A stretch of 64,000 nucleotides of DNA from Firmicutes bacterium AM31-12AC. Its GTDB lineage: Bacteria > Bacillota > Clostridia > Lachnospirales > Lachnospiraceae. Below, one piece after another: positions 44,800 to 55,506 of this stretch (positions are counted from its first letter, which is position 1; each line of letters opens with the position of its first letter). The position numbers were made by a program, and so were the translations under genes. The notes beneath the pieces are model-generated. The model worked only from the letters and a program-made list of their open reading frames with translations. It searched no databases and was not told where the DNA came from. The stretch is taken from NCBI GenBank assembly GCA_003480425.1, contig QUJA01000002.1, forward strand, positions 124,001-188,000, given 5' to 3'.

Positions 44800-47700
44800 A
44801 TGTATTTAAAAAGCATTGAAGTACAAGGGTTTAAGTCATTTGCGAACAAGATAAAATTTGATTTTCACGAAGGAATCACGGGGATTGTAGGACCGAACGG
44901 AAGTGGAAAAAGTAATGTCGCAGATGCAGTCAGATGGGTTTTAGGTGAACAGAGAGCAAAACAGCTTCGAGGCGGTTCGATGCAGGATGTAATTTTTTCA
45001 GGAACAGAGAATCGCAAACCGCTTAGTTATGCCTCAGTTGCAATTACGCTTAATAACGAAGACCATAAACTTCCGGTTGATTATGAAGAAGTTACAGTAA
45101 CGAGAAAATTATATCGTTCTGGGGAGAGTGAATATCTAATTAATGGGGCATCGTGCCGATTGAAGGATATTAATGAGATGTTCTATGATACAGGTATCGG
45201 TAAAGAAGGATACTCCATTATCGGACAGGGACAGATTGATAAGATATTGAGCGGTAAGCCGGAAGAACGTCGAGAACTGTTTGACGAAGCTGCCGGAATC
45301 GTAAAATTTAAACGTCGTAAGAATCTGTCATTAAAAAAACTGGAAGAGGAAAGAATGAATTTGACTCGTGTTAATGATATTCTTTCCGAGCTTGAAAAGC
45401 AGATTGGACCATTGGAACGTCAGTCTCAGACTGCGAGAGAGTATTTGAAGAAAAAAGAAGCTCTGAAAACATTGGATATCAATATGTTCCTTCTGGAGAC
45501 AGAACGGATTAAAGAACAATTGAGCCAGATTGAAGGACAGTTAAAAATTGCAGAGGAAGAACTGGAACAGGCTGAAGGCAATTACGAAAAAATGAAGTCG
45601 GAATACGAGTCTGTTGAAGAGCAGGTTGATATCATTGATGCAGCATTGGAAACGTCAAAAACACAATTAAATGAAACGAATTTATTGAAGCAGCAGCTTG
45701 AAGGTCAGATCAATGTTCTGAAGGAGCAAATCAATACAGTCCGTATGAATGATGAACACTATGAAAATCGTTTAAATACGATTTTCAAAGAAATTGAGTC
45801 CAGACAAGAACAAAAGGAAGCTCTGGAGAGTGAACGTCATAAGATTCGTCAGGAATTACAGCAAGAGTCTGTTCAAAACAACGATGCACAGCAGAAATTG
45901 ACAGATATTCAGACAAAGATTGCCCGTGCGACAGATGAGATTGAGCAGCATAAACAGGAAATTATGGAGCTTTTGAATAATCGTGCATCTACAAAAGCAC
46001 AGATTCAGCATTTTACAACAACAAAAAGCCAGATTACAACAAGAAGAGCTTCTTTGAATAAAGTAATTCTTGAGATTGCAAGTCAAGGGGCACAGAAGAA
46101 TGCAGTACTTTCGGATTATGCAGAACAAAGAAAGAAGGTTCAAGCAGAGATAGCAGGCTATAATCATGCGATGCAAGAGCAGGAAGAGCAGATTTTAGCT
46201 TATCAAAATGAAATATCAAAAGTAGAGCGGGAATTACGTACAGAGCAGTCAAATTATCACAGAGAAGTTTCCAGGTTAGAATCATTAAAAAATATGACAG
46301 AGCGTTATGACGGATATGGCAACAGCATCAAGCGTGTGATGAACAATCGAGACCATGAGCCGGGATTGCTGGGTGTGGTAGCAGATATCGTCAAAGTAGA
46401 TAAGGAATATGAGATCGCTGTTGAGACTGCACTTGGTGGAAGTATACAGAATATCGTAACAGATAATGAAGAAACTGCAAAACGGATGATTCAATTTTTA
46501 AAGAAAAATAAATTTGGAAGAGCAACATTTCTCCCGTTAACAAGTATGCATGGAGGAAATGGAATCCGAAATGAAGAAGCTTTGAGAGAACCGGGTGTGA
46601 TTGGCTTGGCAAATACGCTGGTCCATGTTGAGAAAAAATTCCAGATTCTTGCAGATCAGCTACTTGGAAAAACAGTTGTGGTAGATCATATCGACCATGG
46701 AATTGCGATTGCGAAAAAATACAGACAGTCACTTCGACTTGTGACATTGGAAGGAGATTTAATCAATCCAGGCGGTTCTATGACTGGTGGTGCATTCAAA
46801 AATTCAAGTAATCTCTTAAGCAGACGTCGTGAGATTGAAGAATTTGAAAAACATGTTGTTGTGATAAAAGACAAGATTCAGGAAATCGAAGAATCGGTGG
46901 CTGGAATAAAACAGAAGCGTGCAGTATGTTATGAAAAGATTGATTCTTTGAAGCAGAATGTTCAGGAGGCATCTGTAGTTGAAAATACACTTAAGATGAA
47001 TATGGAACAGGTGCAGGAAAATCAGAGAGAGCTATTCCAAAGACAACAGCGGTATCAGTCAGAATTAGGTGATATTGAAAAAGAACTGGAAGAAATTCGT
47101 GACAACGAGGAGTCTATACAGATGGAATTAGAGACATCTGAAAATCTGGAAAAAGAGTTGAATGAGAAGATTGATATGATGCAGCAGACTTTAGAGTCCG
47201 ATAAGGTAAAAGAAAGTGAACAGCAGCACCTTTCAGAAAAAGTGCATCTTAATTTTGCAGGCTTGGAGCAAAAAGAAGCATTTGTACAGGAAAATATCAA
47301 TCGTATTCAGGAAGAGATAAAACAGTTTGAAGAGGAACTGGAAGAGTTGAAACTGAATAAAGGAAATGCAGTGGAAGAAATTCAGGCAAAAGAAGAAGAA
47401 ATTTCAGATTTGCAGAGAACGATTGAAGAGTCAAAAGATTTATTTGAGGAAATTCAGAAAGAAATTGAAGAAAAAACAAAACAGAGAGAAGAACTGAGCA
47501 ATAAAAATAAAAGCTTTTTGGAAAAAAGAGAAGCATTGTCAAAACACATGTCAGATCTTGACAAAGAATGTTTCCGTCTGAACAGTCGAAAAGAGTCGTA
47601 TGAAGAGGCTTCTGATAAGCAGATTAATTATATGTGGGAAGAATATGAGCTGACATATAATCGTGCGCTGGAGCTTCGTGACGAGAATATGACAGATCTG

Positions 47701-48372
47701 GCTTATATGAAACAGGCAATCCAAGGGTTGAAGAATGAGATTAGAAATCTTGGAAATGTAAATGTCAATGCGATTGAAGAATATAAGAGTGTGTCAGAGC
47801 GATATGAATTTTTGAAAACGCAGCATGATGATCTGGTAGAGGCAGAGGCATCTCTTGTAAAAATTATAGAGGAACTTGATATAGCCATGAGACAACAGTT
47901 CCAAGAACAGTTCGCACGTATCAGAACAGAATTTGACAGTGTGTTTAAACAGCTTTTTGGAGGTGGAAAAGGTACATTGGAGCTGATGGAAGATGAAGAT
48001 GTACTTGAAGCCGGAATCCGAATCATTGCTCAGCCACCTGGAAAGAAATTACAGAATATGATGCAGTTATCAGGTGGAGAGAAAGCGTTGACTGCAATTT
48101 CCTTATTGTTTGCGATCCAGAATTTGAAGCCTTCACCGTTCTGTCTTCTGGATGAGATTGAGGCAGCACTTGACGATAGCAACGTAGACCGATATGCACA
48201 ATATTTACATAAGCTGACAAAACATACACAGTTTATTGTAATCACGCATCGACGAGGAACCATGGCGGCGGCAGACCGTCTGTATGGTATTACAATGCAG
48301 GAGAAAGGTATTTCTACATTGGTTTCTGTTGATTTGGTAGAGGAGCAGTTAGAAAAAGAAAGAAAAGCATAA
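44800..48372 (+). CDS. smc: Chromosome segregation ATPase SMC
   Basis: The 1190-aa ring-forming condensin subunit organises and separates chromosomes. The N-terminal ATPase half has Walker A GPNGSGKSN at residues 32-40. A long coiled coil (about 170-500 and 670-1010) flanks the hinge near residues 520-640 (GLLGVVADIVKVD; GSMTGGAF at the hinge end). The C-terminal half has the signature LSGGEKALTAISLLF and Walker B FCLLDEIEAALDD. ScpA/B genes are not in the window. It is co-transcribed with rnc and ftsY. Confidence 0.98.
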   Translation: MYLKSIEVQGFKSFANKIKFDFHEGITGIVGPNGSGKSNVADAVRWVLGEQRAKQLRGGSMQDVIFSGTENRKPLSYASVAITLNNEDHKLPVDYEEVTVTRKLYRSGESEYLINGASCRLKDINEMFYDTGIGKEGYSIIGQGQIDKILSGKPEERRELFDEAAGIVKFKRRKNLSLKKLEEERMNLTRVNDILSELEKQIGPLERQSQTAREYLKKKEALKTLDINMFLLETERIKEQLSQIEGQLKIAEEELEQAEGNYEKMKSEYESVEEQVDIIDAALETSKTQLNETNLLKQQLEGQINVLKEQINTVRMNDEHYENRLNTIFKEIESRQEQKEALESERHKIRQELQQESVQNNDAQQKLTDIQTKIARATDEIEQHKQEIMELLNNRASTKAQIQHFTTTKSQITTRRASLNKVILEIASQGAQKNAVLSDYAEQRKKVQAEIAGYNHAMQEQEEQILAYQNEISKVERELRTEQSNYHREVSRLESLKNMTERYDGYGNSIKRVMNNRDHEPGLLGVVADIVKVDKEYEIAVETALGGSIQNIVTDNEETAKRMIQFLKKNKFGRATFLPLTSMHGGNGIRNEEALREPGVIGLANTLVHVEKKFQILADQLLGKTVVVDHIDHGIAIAKKYRQSLRLVTLEGDLINPGGSMTGGAFKNSSNLLSRRREIEEFEKHVVVIKDKIQEIEESVAGIKQKRAVCYEKIDSLKQNVQEASVVENTLKMNMEQVQENQRELFQRQQRYQSELGDIEKELEEIRDNEESIQMELETSENLEKELNEKIDMMQQTLESDKVKESEQQHLSEKVHLNFAGLEQKEAFVQENINRIQEEIKQFEEELEELKLNKGNAVEEIQAKEEEISDLQRTIEESKDLFEEIQKEIEEKTKQREELSNKNKSFLEKREALSKHMSDLDKECFRLNSRKESYEEASDKQINYMWEEYELTYNRALELRDENMTDLAYMKQAIQGLKNEIRNLGNVNVNAIEEYKSVSERYEFLKTQHDDLVEAEASLVKIIEELDIAMRQQFQEQFARIRTEFDSVFKQLFGGGKGTLELMEDEDVLEAGIRIIAQPPGKKLQNMMQLSGGEKALTAISLLFAIQNLKPSPFCLLDEIEAALDDSNVDRYAQYLHKLTKHTQFIVITHRRGTMAAADRLYGITMQEKGISTLVSVDLVEEQLEKERKA

Positions 48373-48409
48373 TTGCGGGCAGATAAGCAATTACAAAAGG
48401 AGAGAAAAA

Positions 48410-49366
48410 ATGGGAGAGAAAAAAGGCTTTTTTAGCAGACTGGTATCAGGTCTGACAAAAACAAGAGATAATATTGTGTCCGGAATGGACAGTATTTTTC
48501 ATGGTTTTTCTCATATTGATGATGATTTCTATGAGGAATTAGAAGAAACATTGATCATGGGAGACCTCGGTGTGCACACAACAATGGAGATTATAGAAGA
48601 TCTCAAAGAGAAGGTAAAAGAACAGCATATCAAAGAACCTATCGAATGTAGAGAATTATTGATCGATAGCATAAAAAAACAGATGGATGTAGGCGAGACA
48701 GCTTATGAATTTGAAAACCGCCAGTCTGTAGTATTTGTGATCGGAGTCAATGGAGTAGGTAAAACTACGACGATTGGAAAGCTGGCAGGAAAATTCCATG
48801 CACAAGGGAAGAAAGTAATCCTTGGTGCGGCAGATACATTCCGTGCTGCAGCAGGAGAACAGCTTAAGGAATGGGCAAATCGTGCACAGGTAGAGATGAT
48901 TGGTGGACAGGAAGGGTCTGATCCGGCAGCAGTTGTCTATGATGCAGTAGCAGCGGCAAAAGCAAGAAAAGCAGATATTTTGCTCTGTGATACAGCAGGA
49001 CGTCTTCATAACAAAAAGAATCTGATGGAAGAATTGAAAAAAATCAATCGCGTGATAGATAGAGAATACCCGGATGCGTATCGTGAGACATTGGTTGTTC
49101 TGGATGCTACAACAGGGCAGAATGCATTAGCTCAGGCAAAAGAGTTTAATGAAGTTACAGATATTACAGGTGTTGTATTAACGAAGATGGACGGAACAGC
49201 AAAAGGCGGAATAGCAGTTGCAATCCAGTCAGAGCTTGGTATTCCGGTAAAATATATCGGCGTTGGTGAGTCGATTGATGACCTGCAGAAATTTAATGCA
49301 GATGAATTTGTAAATGCATTATTTTATACAAATGACAAAAAAGAATATACAGAAGATGAAGAGTAA
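48410..49366 (+). CDS. ftsY: Signal recognition particle receptor FtsY
   Basis: GTPase that docks SRP-bound ribosomes at the membrane. The 318-aa protein lacks the long acidic A domain of enterobacteria. The N domain spans residues 1-95, then the NG GTPase domain with G1 GVNGVGKTTT, DTAGRLHN, TKMDG and the AAAGEQL insertion-box region. AAGGAGAG lies upstream of the ATG. It ends the rnc-smc-ftsY run; no strong hairpin was seen after the stop. Confidence 0.97.
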   Translation: MGEKKGFFSRLVSGLTKTRDNIVSGMDSIFHGFSHIDDDFYEELEETLIMGDLGVHTTMEIIEDLKEKVKEQHIKEPIECRELLIDSIKKQMDVGETAYEFENRQSVVFVIGVNGVGKTTTIGKLAGKFHAQGKKVILGAADTFRAAAGEQLKEWANRAQVEMIGGQEGSDPAAVVYDAVAAAKARKADILLCDTAGRLHNKKNLMEELKKINRVIDREYPDAYRETLVVLDATTGQNALAQAKEFNEVTDITGVVLTKMDGTAKGGIAVAIQSELGIPVKYIGVGESIDDLQKFNADEFVNALFYTNDKKEYTEDEE

Positions 49367-49410
49367 TAACGAATAAACATACATTTTTTTGCATATTATA
49401 TAAAAAATAA

Positions 49411-49439
49411 TTGACATCGAACTCGAGAGTTCTTATGAT
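49411..49439 (+). promoter_or_regulatory. ilvA promoter with palindromic operator in the spacer
   Basis: Perfect TTGACA (49411-49416), 17-base spacer, TATGAT (49434-49439). Inside the spacer lies GAACTC-GA-GAGTTC (49419-49432), a 14-base palindrome. An operator between -35 and -10 would give direct repression by a dimeric regulator, which is not identified here. Confidence 0.75.
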
Positions 49440-49516
49440 ATAACATAAGAAACGGATAAAGTTTTTTAGAAAAAGCTGAAATAGAAGTCAAAACACAAAG
49501 AAAAAAGGTGAGCAGG

Positions 49517-50737
49517 ATGAATGAATTAACATTAGAGAAGTTCGAGGAAGCAAGTGAAATAGTTACACGAGTTACAAACCCGACAAAATTGATAAAGAGT
49601 GATTATTTAAGTCAGCAGACAGGGGCAAAGGTGTATTTAAAACCAGAAAATATGCAGCATACAGGAGCATACAAATTACGTGGAGCTTATTACAAGATCA
49701 GTACATTGTCAGAAGAAGAACGTGCAAAAGGTCTGATTACAGCATCTGCGGGAAACCATGCACAGGGAGTTGCATATGCAGCAAAGGCATATGGATGTAA
49801 GGCGACGATTGTTATGCCTACAGTAACACCACTTATCAAGGTGAATCGTACAAAGAGCTATGGTGCGGAAGTAATTCTTCACGGAGATGTATATGACGAT
49901 GCATGTGAGTATGCATACAAACTTGCAGAAGAACATGGGTATACATTTGTGCATCCATTTGATGATCTGGACGTTGCAACCGGACAGGGAACAATTGCTA
50001 TGGAGATTATTCAGGAACTGCCTACTGTAGATTATATTCTTGCACCGATCGGTGGAGGCGGATTGATCACAGGTGTATCTACACTTGCGAAGATGCTCAA
50101 TCCAAAGATTAAAGTCATTGGTGTAGAACCAGCCGGAGCAGCAAGTATGACAGCAGCGTTAAAAGCCGGAGAAGTAGTAGAACTTGACAGTGCGAATACA
50201 ATTGCAGATGGTACAGCAGTAAAAGCAGTAGGACATCAGAATCTGCCATATGTACGAGAGAATGTTGATGAAGTATTGCTGGTAGAAGATGATGAGTTAA
50301 TTGGTGCATTTTTGGATATCGTAGAAAATCACAAGATGATCGTGGAAAATTCTGGTCTTTTGAGTGTCGCAGCATTGAAACAGCTTGATTGCAAAGGCAA
50401 AAAGGTTGTATGTATCTTAAGTGGCGGTAACATGGATGTGATTACAATGTCATCTATAGTACAGCATGGATTGATCCAGCGAGATCGTATTTTCTCAGTA
50501 TCTGTATTACTTCCGGATAAGCCGGGTGAGTTGCAGAGAGTTGCATCTGTTATCGCAGAACAAAAAGGTAATATTATCAAACTTGAGCACAATCAGTTTG
50601 TAAGTACAAATAGAAATGCGGCAGTAGAGCTTAGAATTACGATGGAAGCGTTTGGAACAGAGCATAAGCATAAGATACTTGCAGCACTTGAAGAAAATGG
50701 ATTGAAACCAAAAACAATCAGTGCGAAATTGTATTAG
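49517..50737 (+). CDS. ilvA: Threonine ammonia-lyase
   Basis: PLP enzyme deaminating threonine to 2-oxobutanoate, for isoleucine synthesis or threonine catabolism. The 406-aa protein has the Schiff-base lysine K53 in GAYKLRGAYYK, the phosphate-binding glycine loop GGGGL near residue 180, and a single C-terminal ACT-like domain (about 330-406, VLLPDKPGELQRVASVIA). The single ACT domain places it in the short IlvA/TdcB group. ATG 49517 is chosen over GTG 49508 because AAGGTGAGC lies just upstream. Confidence 0.93.
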   Translation: MNELTLEKFEEASEIVTRVTNPTKLIKSDYLSQQTGAKVYLKPENMQHTGAYKLRGAYYKISTLSEEERAKGLITASAGNHAQGVAYAAKAYGCKATIVMPTVTPLIKVNRTKSYGAEVILHGDVYDDACEYAYKLAEEHGYTFVHPFDDLDVATGQGTIAMEIIQELPTVDYILAPIGGGGLITGVSTLAKMLNPKIKVIGVEPAGAASMTAALKAGEVVELDSANTIADGTAVKAVGHQNLPYVRENVDEVLLVEDDELIGAFLDIVENHKMIVENSGLLSVAALKQLDCKGKKVVCILSGGNMDVITMSSIVQHGLIQRDRIFSVSVLLPDKPGELQRVASVIAEQKGNIIKLEHNQFVSTNRNAAVELRITMEAFGTEHKHKILAALEENGLKPKTISAKLY

Positions 50738-50749
50738 TGATAATAAAAA

Positions 50750-50789
50750 GCAAAAAAAGAAAAGGTCCGGAAACCTTTTCTTTTTTTGC
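50750..50789. terminator. Bidirectional terminator between ilvA and prs
   Basis: Perfect 17-bp stem: arms at 50750-50766 and 50773-50789 around the loop CCGGAA, with A and T tracts serving both directions of these convergent genes. Confidence 0.92.
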
Positions 50790-50791
50790 TT

Positions 50792-51969
50792 TTATCGTTT
50801 GATATTGTGTTTTTCTAATAAAGTATGGATTTTGTCTGTTGGATTCAGTACGTTGCCGATTGTAACATCATGATTCAATGAATCAATGATCAATGCCAGG
50901 AATTTACTCATATCTGCAGTTACGAAATATGGCTTTTCGTTTACAATAGAAGGCAGATAAGTTAAGTTGGTTGTGATTACTTTGGTGATATATCCTTTTT
51001 CATAATAATCATCAAATTTATCAAATCCTTCTGTGAACAGACCAAATGTTGTACATACAAATACACGTCCGGCACCACGTTCTTTTAATTTCTTTGCAAC
51101 ATCAAGCATACTTTCTCCGGAAGAAATCATATCGTCTACGATGATGACATCTTTTCCTGTCACATCGTCTCCCAAAAATTCGTGGGCAACGATTGGATTC
51201 TTACCATTTACAATAGTAGAGTAGTCACGACGTTTATAGAACATACCCATATCTACGCCAAGGACATTTGAAAAGTATACAGCACGATGCATAGCACCTC
51301 ATCCGGGCTGATGATCATCAGATGTTCTTTGTCGACAATAAGATCAGGAACTGCTTTGAAAAGTGCTTTCATAAACTGATACGGAGGATCAAAACTATCG
51401 AATCCGCTCAAAGGAATCGCATTCTGTACTCGTGGGTCATGTGCATCAAAAGTGATGATGTTTTCAACACCCATTGCAGTTAATTCTTCTAATGCAAGTG
51501 CACAGTCCAGAGATTCTCGCTTGGTACGTTTGTGCTGACGGCTTTCGTAAAGGAATGGCATGATAACGTTGATACGATGTGCCTTTCCGGTTGCGGCAGA
51601 GATGATACGTTTCAGATCCTGATAGTGATCATCTGGAGACATGTGATTGAGATGTCCATTTACAGAATAAGTCAGGCTGTAGTTGCAGACATCAGTCATG
51701 ATAAACAGATCCGTTCCGCGGATGGTTTCTTTTAAAATACCTTTCGCTTCTCCGCTTCCGAAACGTGGACAACTACAATCTACAAGATAGCTGTTTGATT
51801 TGTAATTTGCATAGAGTGGAGAGTTTGTGATCTCGTTAATGGTGTCCTTTCGAAAAGATACAAGATAGTCATTGACCTTCTGACCAAGGTCCTTACAGCT
51901 TTCCATTGCAACCAGTTTCATCGGTGCAGCAGGAAGTGTTTTTTCCAATGCTTCAATATTGTTTGACAT
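50792..51969 (-). CDS. prs: Ribose-phosphate pyrophosphokinase, frameshifted
   Basis: Makes PRPP from ribose-5-phosphate and ATP for nucleotides, His and Trp. The N-terminal half (51969 to about 51298) holds a nucleotide loop and the region MPFLYESRQHKRTKRES. The C-terminal half (to 50792) has the PRPP site VIIVDDMISSGES. The halves are in different frames. One extra G at the GG pair complementary to 51297-51298 restores ISPDEGAMHRAVYFSNVLG and a 392-aa protein. That is the long Prs form I associate with Lachnospiraceae. The start has TTAGGAGAAAATC. Being normally essential, it is probably intact in the organism. Confidence 0.88.
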
Positions 51970-52163
51970 GATTTTCTCCTAAGTATTATTTTCGTGATTG
52001 TGCGGTGTATGAATACGTCATCATACACAGATACAATATCGTTATATCATTTTTTATATAGAAATTCAAGTGACTCAACCTTATCTTTACTAAATTTGCG
52101 GATTATGTTAAAATAACATGGTATATTGCGGAAATTATGTCGATATGAAAGAGGTTTAATTAT

Positions 52164-53474
52164 ATGAAACATAAACATGTCATCAGCACAGTGCACCCTG
52201 GCAGTATTGCTGAAGAGATGGGAATCGAACCAGGGGATAGATTGTTGACGATGAATGGAAATGAAATCGAAGACATTTTTGATTATCGCTATTACATGGA
52301 AGATGAGCTTGTTGTTCTGCTTATAGAGAAGGAAAATGGAGAACAATGGGAATTAGAGATTGAAAAAGAAGAATTGGAAGATTTGGGAATGGATTTTGAA
52401 CAGGGACTGATGGATGAATATCGTTCCTGTCATAATAAATGCATTTTCTGTTTTATCGATCAGATGCCTCCGGGAATGAGAGAGACACTTTATTTTAAAG
52501 ATGATGATTCCAGACTCTCATTTTTGCAGGGGAATTATGTGACACTTACAAATATGAGCGAGCATGATATGCAAAGAATTGTGAAGTACCATCTGGAGCC
52601 AATCAATATTTCCTTTCAGACGACCAACCCGGAACTTAGATGCAGGATGCTGCACAATCGTTTTGCCGGAGATGCTTTAAAGAAGGTTGATATTTTATAT
52701 CAGGCAGGCATTGAGATGAATGGTCAGATTGTACTGTGTAAGGGCTTTAATGACGGAGAAGAGTTGGAGAGAAGTATTCGCGACCTGACAAAATACCTGC
52801 CATTTTTAAGAAGTGTTTCTGTCGTTCCGGTAGGACTTAGCAAATACCGTGATGGACTTGAGCCACTCGAACCATTTACAAAGGAAGATGCGAATCAGGT
52901 GTTGGATATTATTTATAAATGGAGAGAGAAGGTTTATCCAGAATATGGAATTCATTTTATCCACGCCAGTGATGAATGGTATATTCTTGCAGAGCGGGAG
53001 CTTCCGGATGAAGAACAATATGACGGATATCTTCAGCTTGAGAATGGAGTTGGAATGCTTCGACTGCTCCATGATGAGTTCATGGAAGCACTGGAGAAAG
53101 AAGAAGGGGATGACAAAGAACGTGTGATGTCTATGGCAACGGGGCGTCTGGCTTATCCGTATCTGTTGCGTCTTGTACAGGCGATGAAGGACAAGTTCCC
53201 GAATGTTCATGTAAATGTTGTCCCAATCAGAAATGATTTCTTTGGTGAATTAATCACGGTGTCCGGACTGATTACCGGACAGGATTTGATGAGCCAGATG
53301 AAAGTACAGATGCAGGGAGAACGATTATTGATCCCATGCAATATGCTGCGTATAGATGAGGATGTATTTTTGGATGATTATACGACAGATGATGTAGAGA
53401 AAACTTTACAAGTAAAGTTGAATATTGTAAAATCAAGCGGACAAGATTTGCTTGATGCAATATTGGAAAAATAA
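52164..53474 (+). CDS. DUF512 family protein with PDZ and radical-SAM-like domains
   Basis: The 436-aa cytoplasmic protein has an N-terminal PDZ-like domain (IAEEMGIEPGDRLLTMNG, residues 12-29) and then CHNKCIFCFIDQMP (about 90-105), a CxxxCxxC-type cluster motif of radical SAM-like proteins. The rest matches DUF512 (TGRLAYPYLLRLV; VPIRNDFFGELITVSGLITG). Function is unknown, but it is widely encoded beside der in Clostridia, as here. It is divergent from prs with a 194-base gap. Confidence 0.9.
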   Translation: MKHKHVISTVHPGSIAEEMGIEPGDRLLTMNGNEIEDIFDYRYYMEDELVVLLIEKENGEQWELEIEKEELEDLGMDFEQGLMDEYRSCHNKCIFCFIDQMPPGMRETLYFKDDDSRLSFLQGNYVTLTNMSEHDMQRIVKYHLEPINISFQTTNPELRCRMLHNRFAGDALKKVDILYQAGIEMNGQIVLCKGFNDGEELERSIRDLTKYLPFLRSVSVVPVGLSKYRDGLEPLEPFTKEDANQVLDIIYKWREKVYPEYGIHFIHASDEWYILAERELPDEEQYDGYLQLENGVGMLRLLHDEFMEALEKEEGDDKERVMSMATGRLAYPYLLRLVQAMKDKFPNVHVNVVPIRNDFFGELITVSGLITGQDLMSQMKVQMQGERLLIPCNMLRIDEDVFLDDYTTDDVEKTLQVKLNIVKSSGQDLLDAILEK

Positions 53475-53527
53475 ACACATAAAAAAGTAACTGATAAATA
53501 GAGAATATAAGAAAGGTAGATACAAAG

Positions 53528-54856
53528 ATGAGTAAACCAGTGGTAGCAATTGTAGGAAGACCTAACGTAGGAAAGTCTACATTATTTAACGTACTGGCGG
53601 GGGAGATGATCTCCATCGTCAAAGATACACCGGGAGTAACAAGAGACCGTATTTATGCGGATGTTTCCTGGTTGGATAAAGAATTTACAATGATCGATAC
53701 AGGCGGTATTGAGCCGGACAGCAGAGATGTCATTTTATCACAGATGAGAGAACAGGCGCAGATTGCCATTGATACAGCAGATGTAATTGTATTTATTACA
53801 GATGTAAAACAGGGACTTCAGGATTCGGATTCAAAGGTTGCAGATATGCTCCGCCGTTCCGGAAAACCAATCGTACTTGTTGTAAATAAAGTAGATAATT
53901 TTGATAAGTACATGGCAGATGTGTACGAGTTCTATAATCTTGGAATCGGAGATCCAATTCCAATCTCGGCTGCATCCAGACTTGGATTGGGAGATATGCT
54001 CGATGTTGTGATTTCACATTTCCCGGAAGGTGCAGGAGAAGAAGAGGAAGATGAACGTCCTCGTATCGCCATCGTAGGGAAACCAAACGTAGGAAAATCT
54101 TCGATCATTAATAAATTGTTGGGAGAGAACCGCGTGATTGTATCTAATATTGCAGGTACGACAAGAGATGCCATTGACACAGCAATCAAGCATAATGACA
54201 AGGAATATGTTTTTATTGATACAGCGGGACTTCGCCGTAAGAATAAGATAAAAGAAGAACTGGAGCGTTACAGTATTATCCGTACAGTAACAGCAGTGGA
54301 GCGTGCAGATGTGGTCTTGATGGTGATCGATGCAACAGAAGGTGTAACAGAGCAGGATGCAAAGATTGCCGGAATTGCACATGAACGAGGCAAGGGTGTC
54401 ATCATTGTAGTGAATAAATGGGATGCCATTGAGAAAAATGACAAGACAATGCGTGAATATGAGAATAAGATCCGTCAGGTATTGTCATACATGCCATATG
54501 CAGAAATTATGTATGTATCTGCTATGACAGGACAGCGTTTGAATAAATTATATGATATGATCGATATGGTTATTGAGAATCAGACCCTCCGCGTTGCGAC
54601 AGGAGTTTTGAATGAGATCATGACAGAGGCAGTTGCTATGCAGCAGCCACCTTCAGATAAGGGAAAACGTCTGAAACTTTACTATATTACGCAGGTAGCG
54701 GTTAAACCACCATCATTTGTAATTTTTGTAAATGATAAGCAGCTGATGCATTTTTCATATACAAGATATTTGGAAAACAAGATTCGAGAAGCTTTTGGAT
54801 TCAGAGGAACTTCATTAAAGTTCTTTATCAGAGAGAGAAAGGAAAAGGATCAGTAG
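53528..54856 (+). CDS. der: Ribosome-assembly GTPase Der (EngA)
   Basis: Essential double GTPase for 50S ribosome assembly, 442 aa. The first G domain starts with [12 protein letters not shown] (residues 9-20) and has DTGGIEP and NKVD. The second starts [12 protein letters not shown] near residue 184 with DTAGLRRK and NKWD. A C-terminal KH-like domain follows (about 350-442). AGAAAGGTAG lies upstream. plsY starts only three bases after the stop. Confidence 0.98.
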   Translation: MSKPVVAIVGRPNVGKSTLFNVLAGEMISIVKDTPGVTRDRIYADVSWLDKEFTMIDTGGIEPDSRDVILSQMREQAQIAIDTADVIVFITDVKQGLQDSDSKVADMLRRSGKPIVLVVNKVDNFDKYMADVYEFYNLGIGDPIPISAASRLGLGDMLDVVISHFPEGAGEEEEDERPRIAIVGKPNVGKSSIINKLLGENRVIVSNIAGTTRDAIDTAIKHNDKEYVFIDTAGLRRKNKIKEELERYSIIRTVTAVERADVVLMVIDATEGVTEQDAKIAGIAHERGKGVIIVVNKWDAIEKNDKTMREYENKIRQVLSYMPYAEIMYVSAMTGQRLNKLYDMIDMVIENQTLRVATGVLNEIMTEAVAMQQPPSDKGKRLKLYYITQVAVKPPSFVIFVNDKQLMHFSYTRYLENKIREAFGFRGTSLKFFIRERKEKDQ

Positions 54857-54859
54857 AAG

Positions 54860-55488
54860 ATGGAACGTATCATCTGTTTAGTAATTGGATATATTTTTGG
54901 CTTGTTTCAGACAGGTTATATTGTTGGAAAACTGCATCATATTGATATCAGACAGCAGGGCAGCGGAAACGCCGGCTCAACAAATGCAGTTCGTGTAATG
55001 GGATGGAAAGCCGGTTTGTGTACATTTGCAGGAGATGTGCTGAAATGCGTATTAGCGATATGTCTTACGCGATATATTTACCGTGACACAGCGTATGCAC
55101 CGAGCTGGCAATGTACGCAGGGGTAGGTGCAACCCTGGGTCATAATTTCCCATTTTATTTGAAGTTTAAAGGTGGAAAAGGAATTGCTGTACTGGCAGGA
55201 CTGGTAGTTGCAACGCATCCGGTTTTGGTACCGATTCCACTGGCATGTTTTTTTATCGCATCAATTTTAACACGCTATGTGTCGCTTGGCTCTCTATTGG
55301 CGGCAACGACATTTTTTATGGAAATCATTCTTTACGGAGAGATGGGCGGTCTTGGAATGAGATTAAATTATCGTATTGAGACTTATGTGCTTGCGTGTGT
55401 CATTATGGTGCTTGCATGGTTTAGACATAAAGAAAATATCAAACGTCTGATAGCCGGAACAGAAAATAGATTCGGTTCAAAAAAATAA
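54860..55488 (+). CDS. plsY: Acyl-phosphate:glycerol-3-phosphate acyltransferase, frameshifted
   Basis: Integral membrane enzyme moving the acyl group from acyl phosphate to glycerol-3-phosphate. Family motifs are QGSGNAGSTNAVRVMGWKAG (about 33-52), GHNFPFYLKFKGGKG, and hydrophobic helices throughout. The first frame ends at 55126, but the conserved ELAMYAGVGATLGHNF continues in another frame. One extra G at 55102 (CCGAG to CCGGAG) restores a 209-aa protein. plsY is the only expected route for PlsX product, so an assembly error is likelier than loss. It sits between der and gpsA. Confidence 0.9.
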
Positions 55489-55506
55489 GAGAAAGGGGTG
55501 TTTGAT

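Noticed and set aside
49367-49507. T-box or other riboswitch before ilvA
   Set aside because: The 140-base leader has no specifier stem, T-box sequence or antiterminator; only a promoter with a palindrome is visible.
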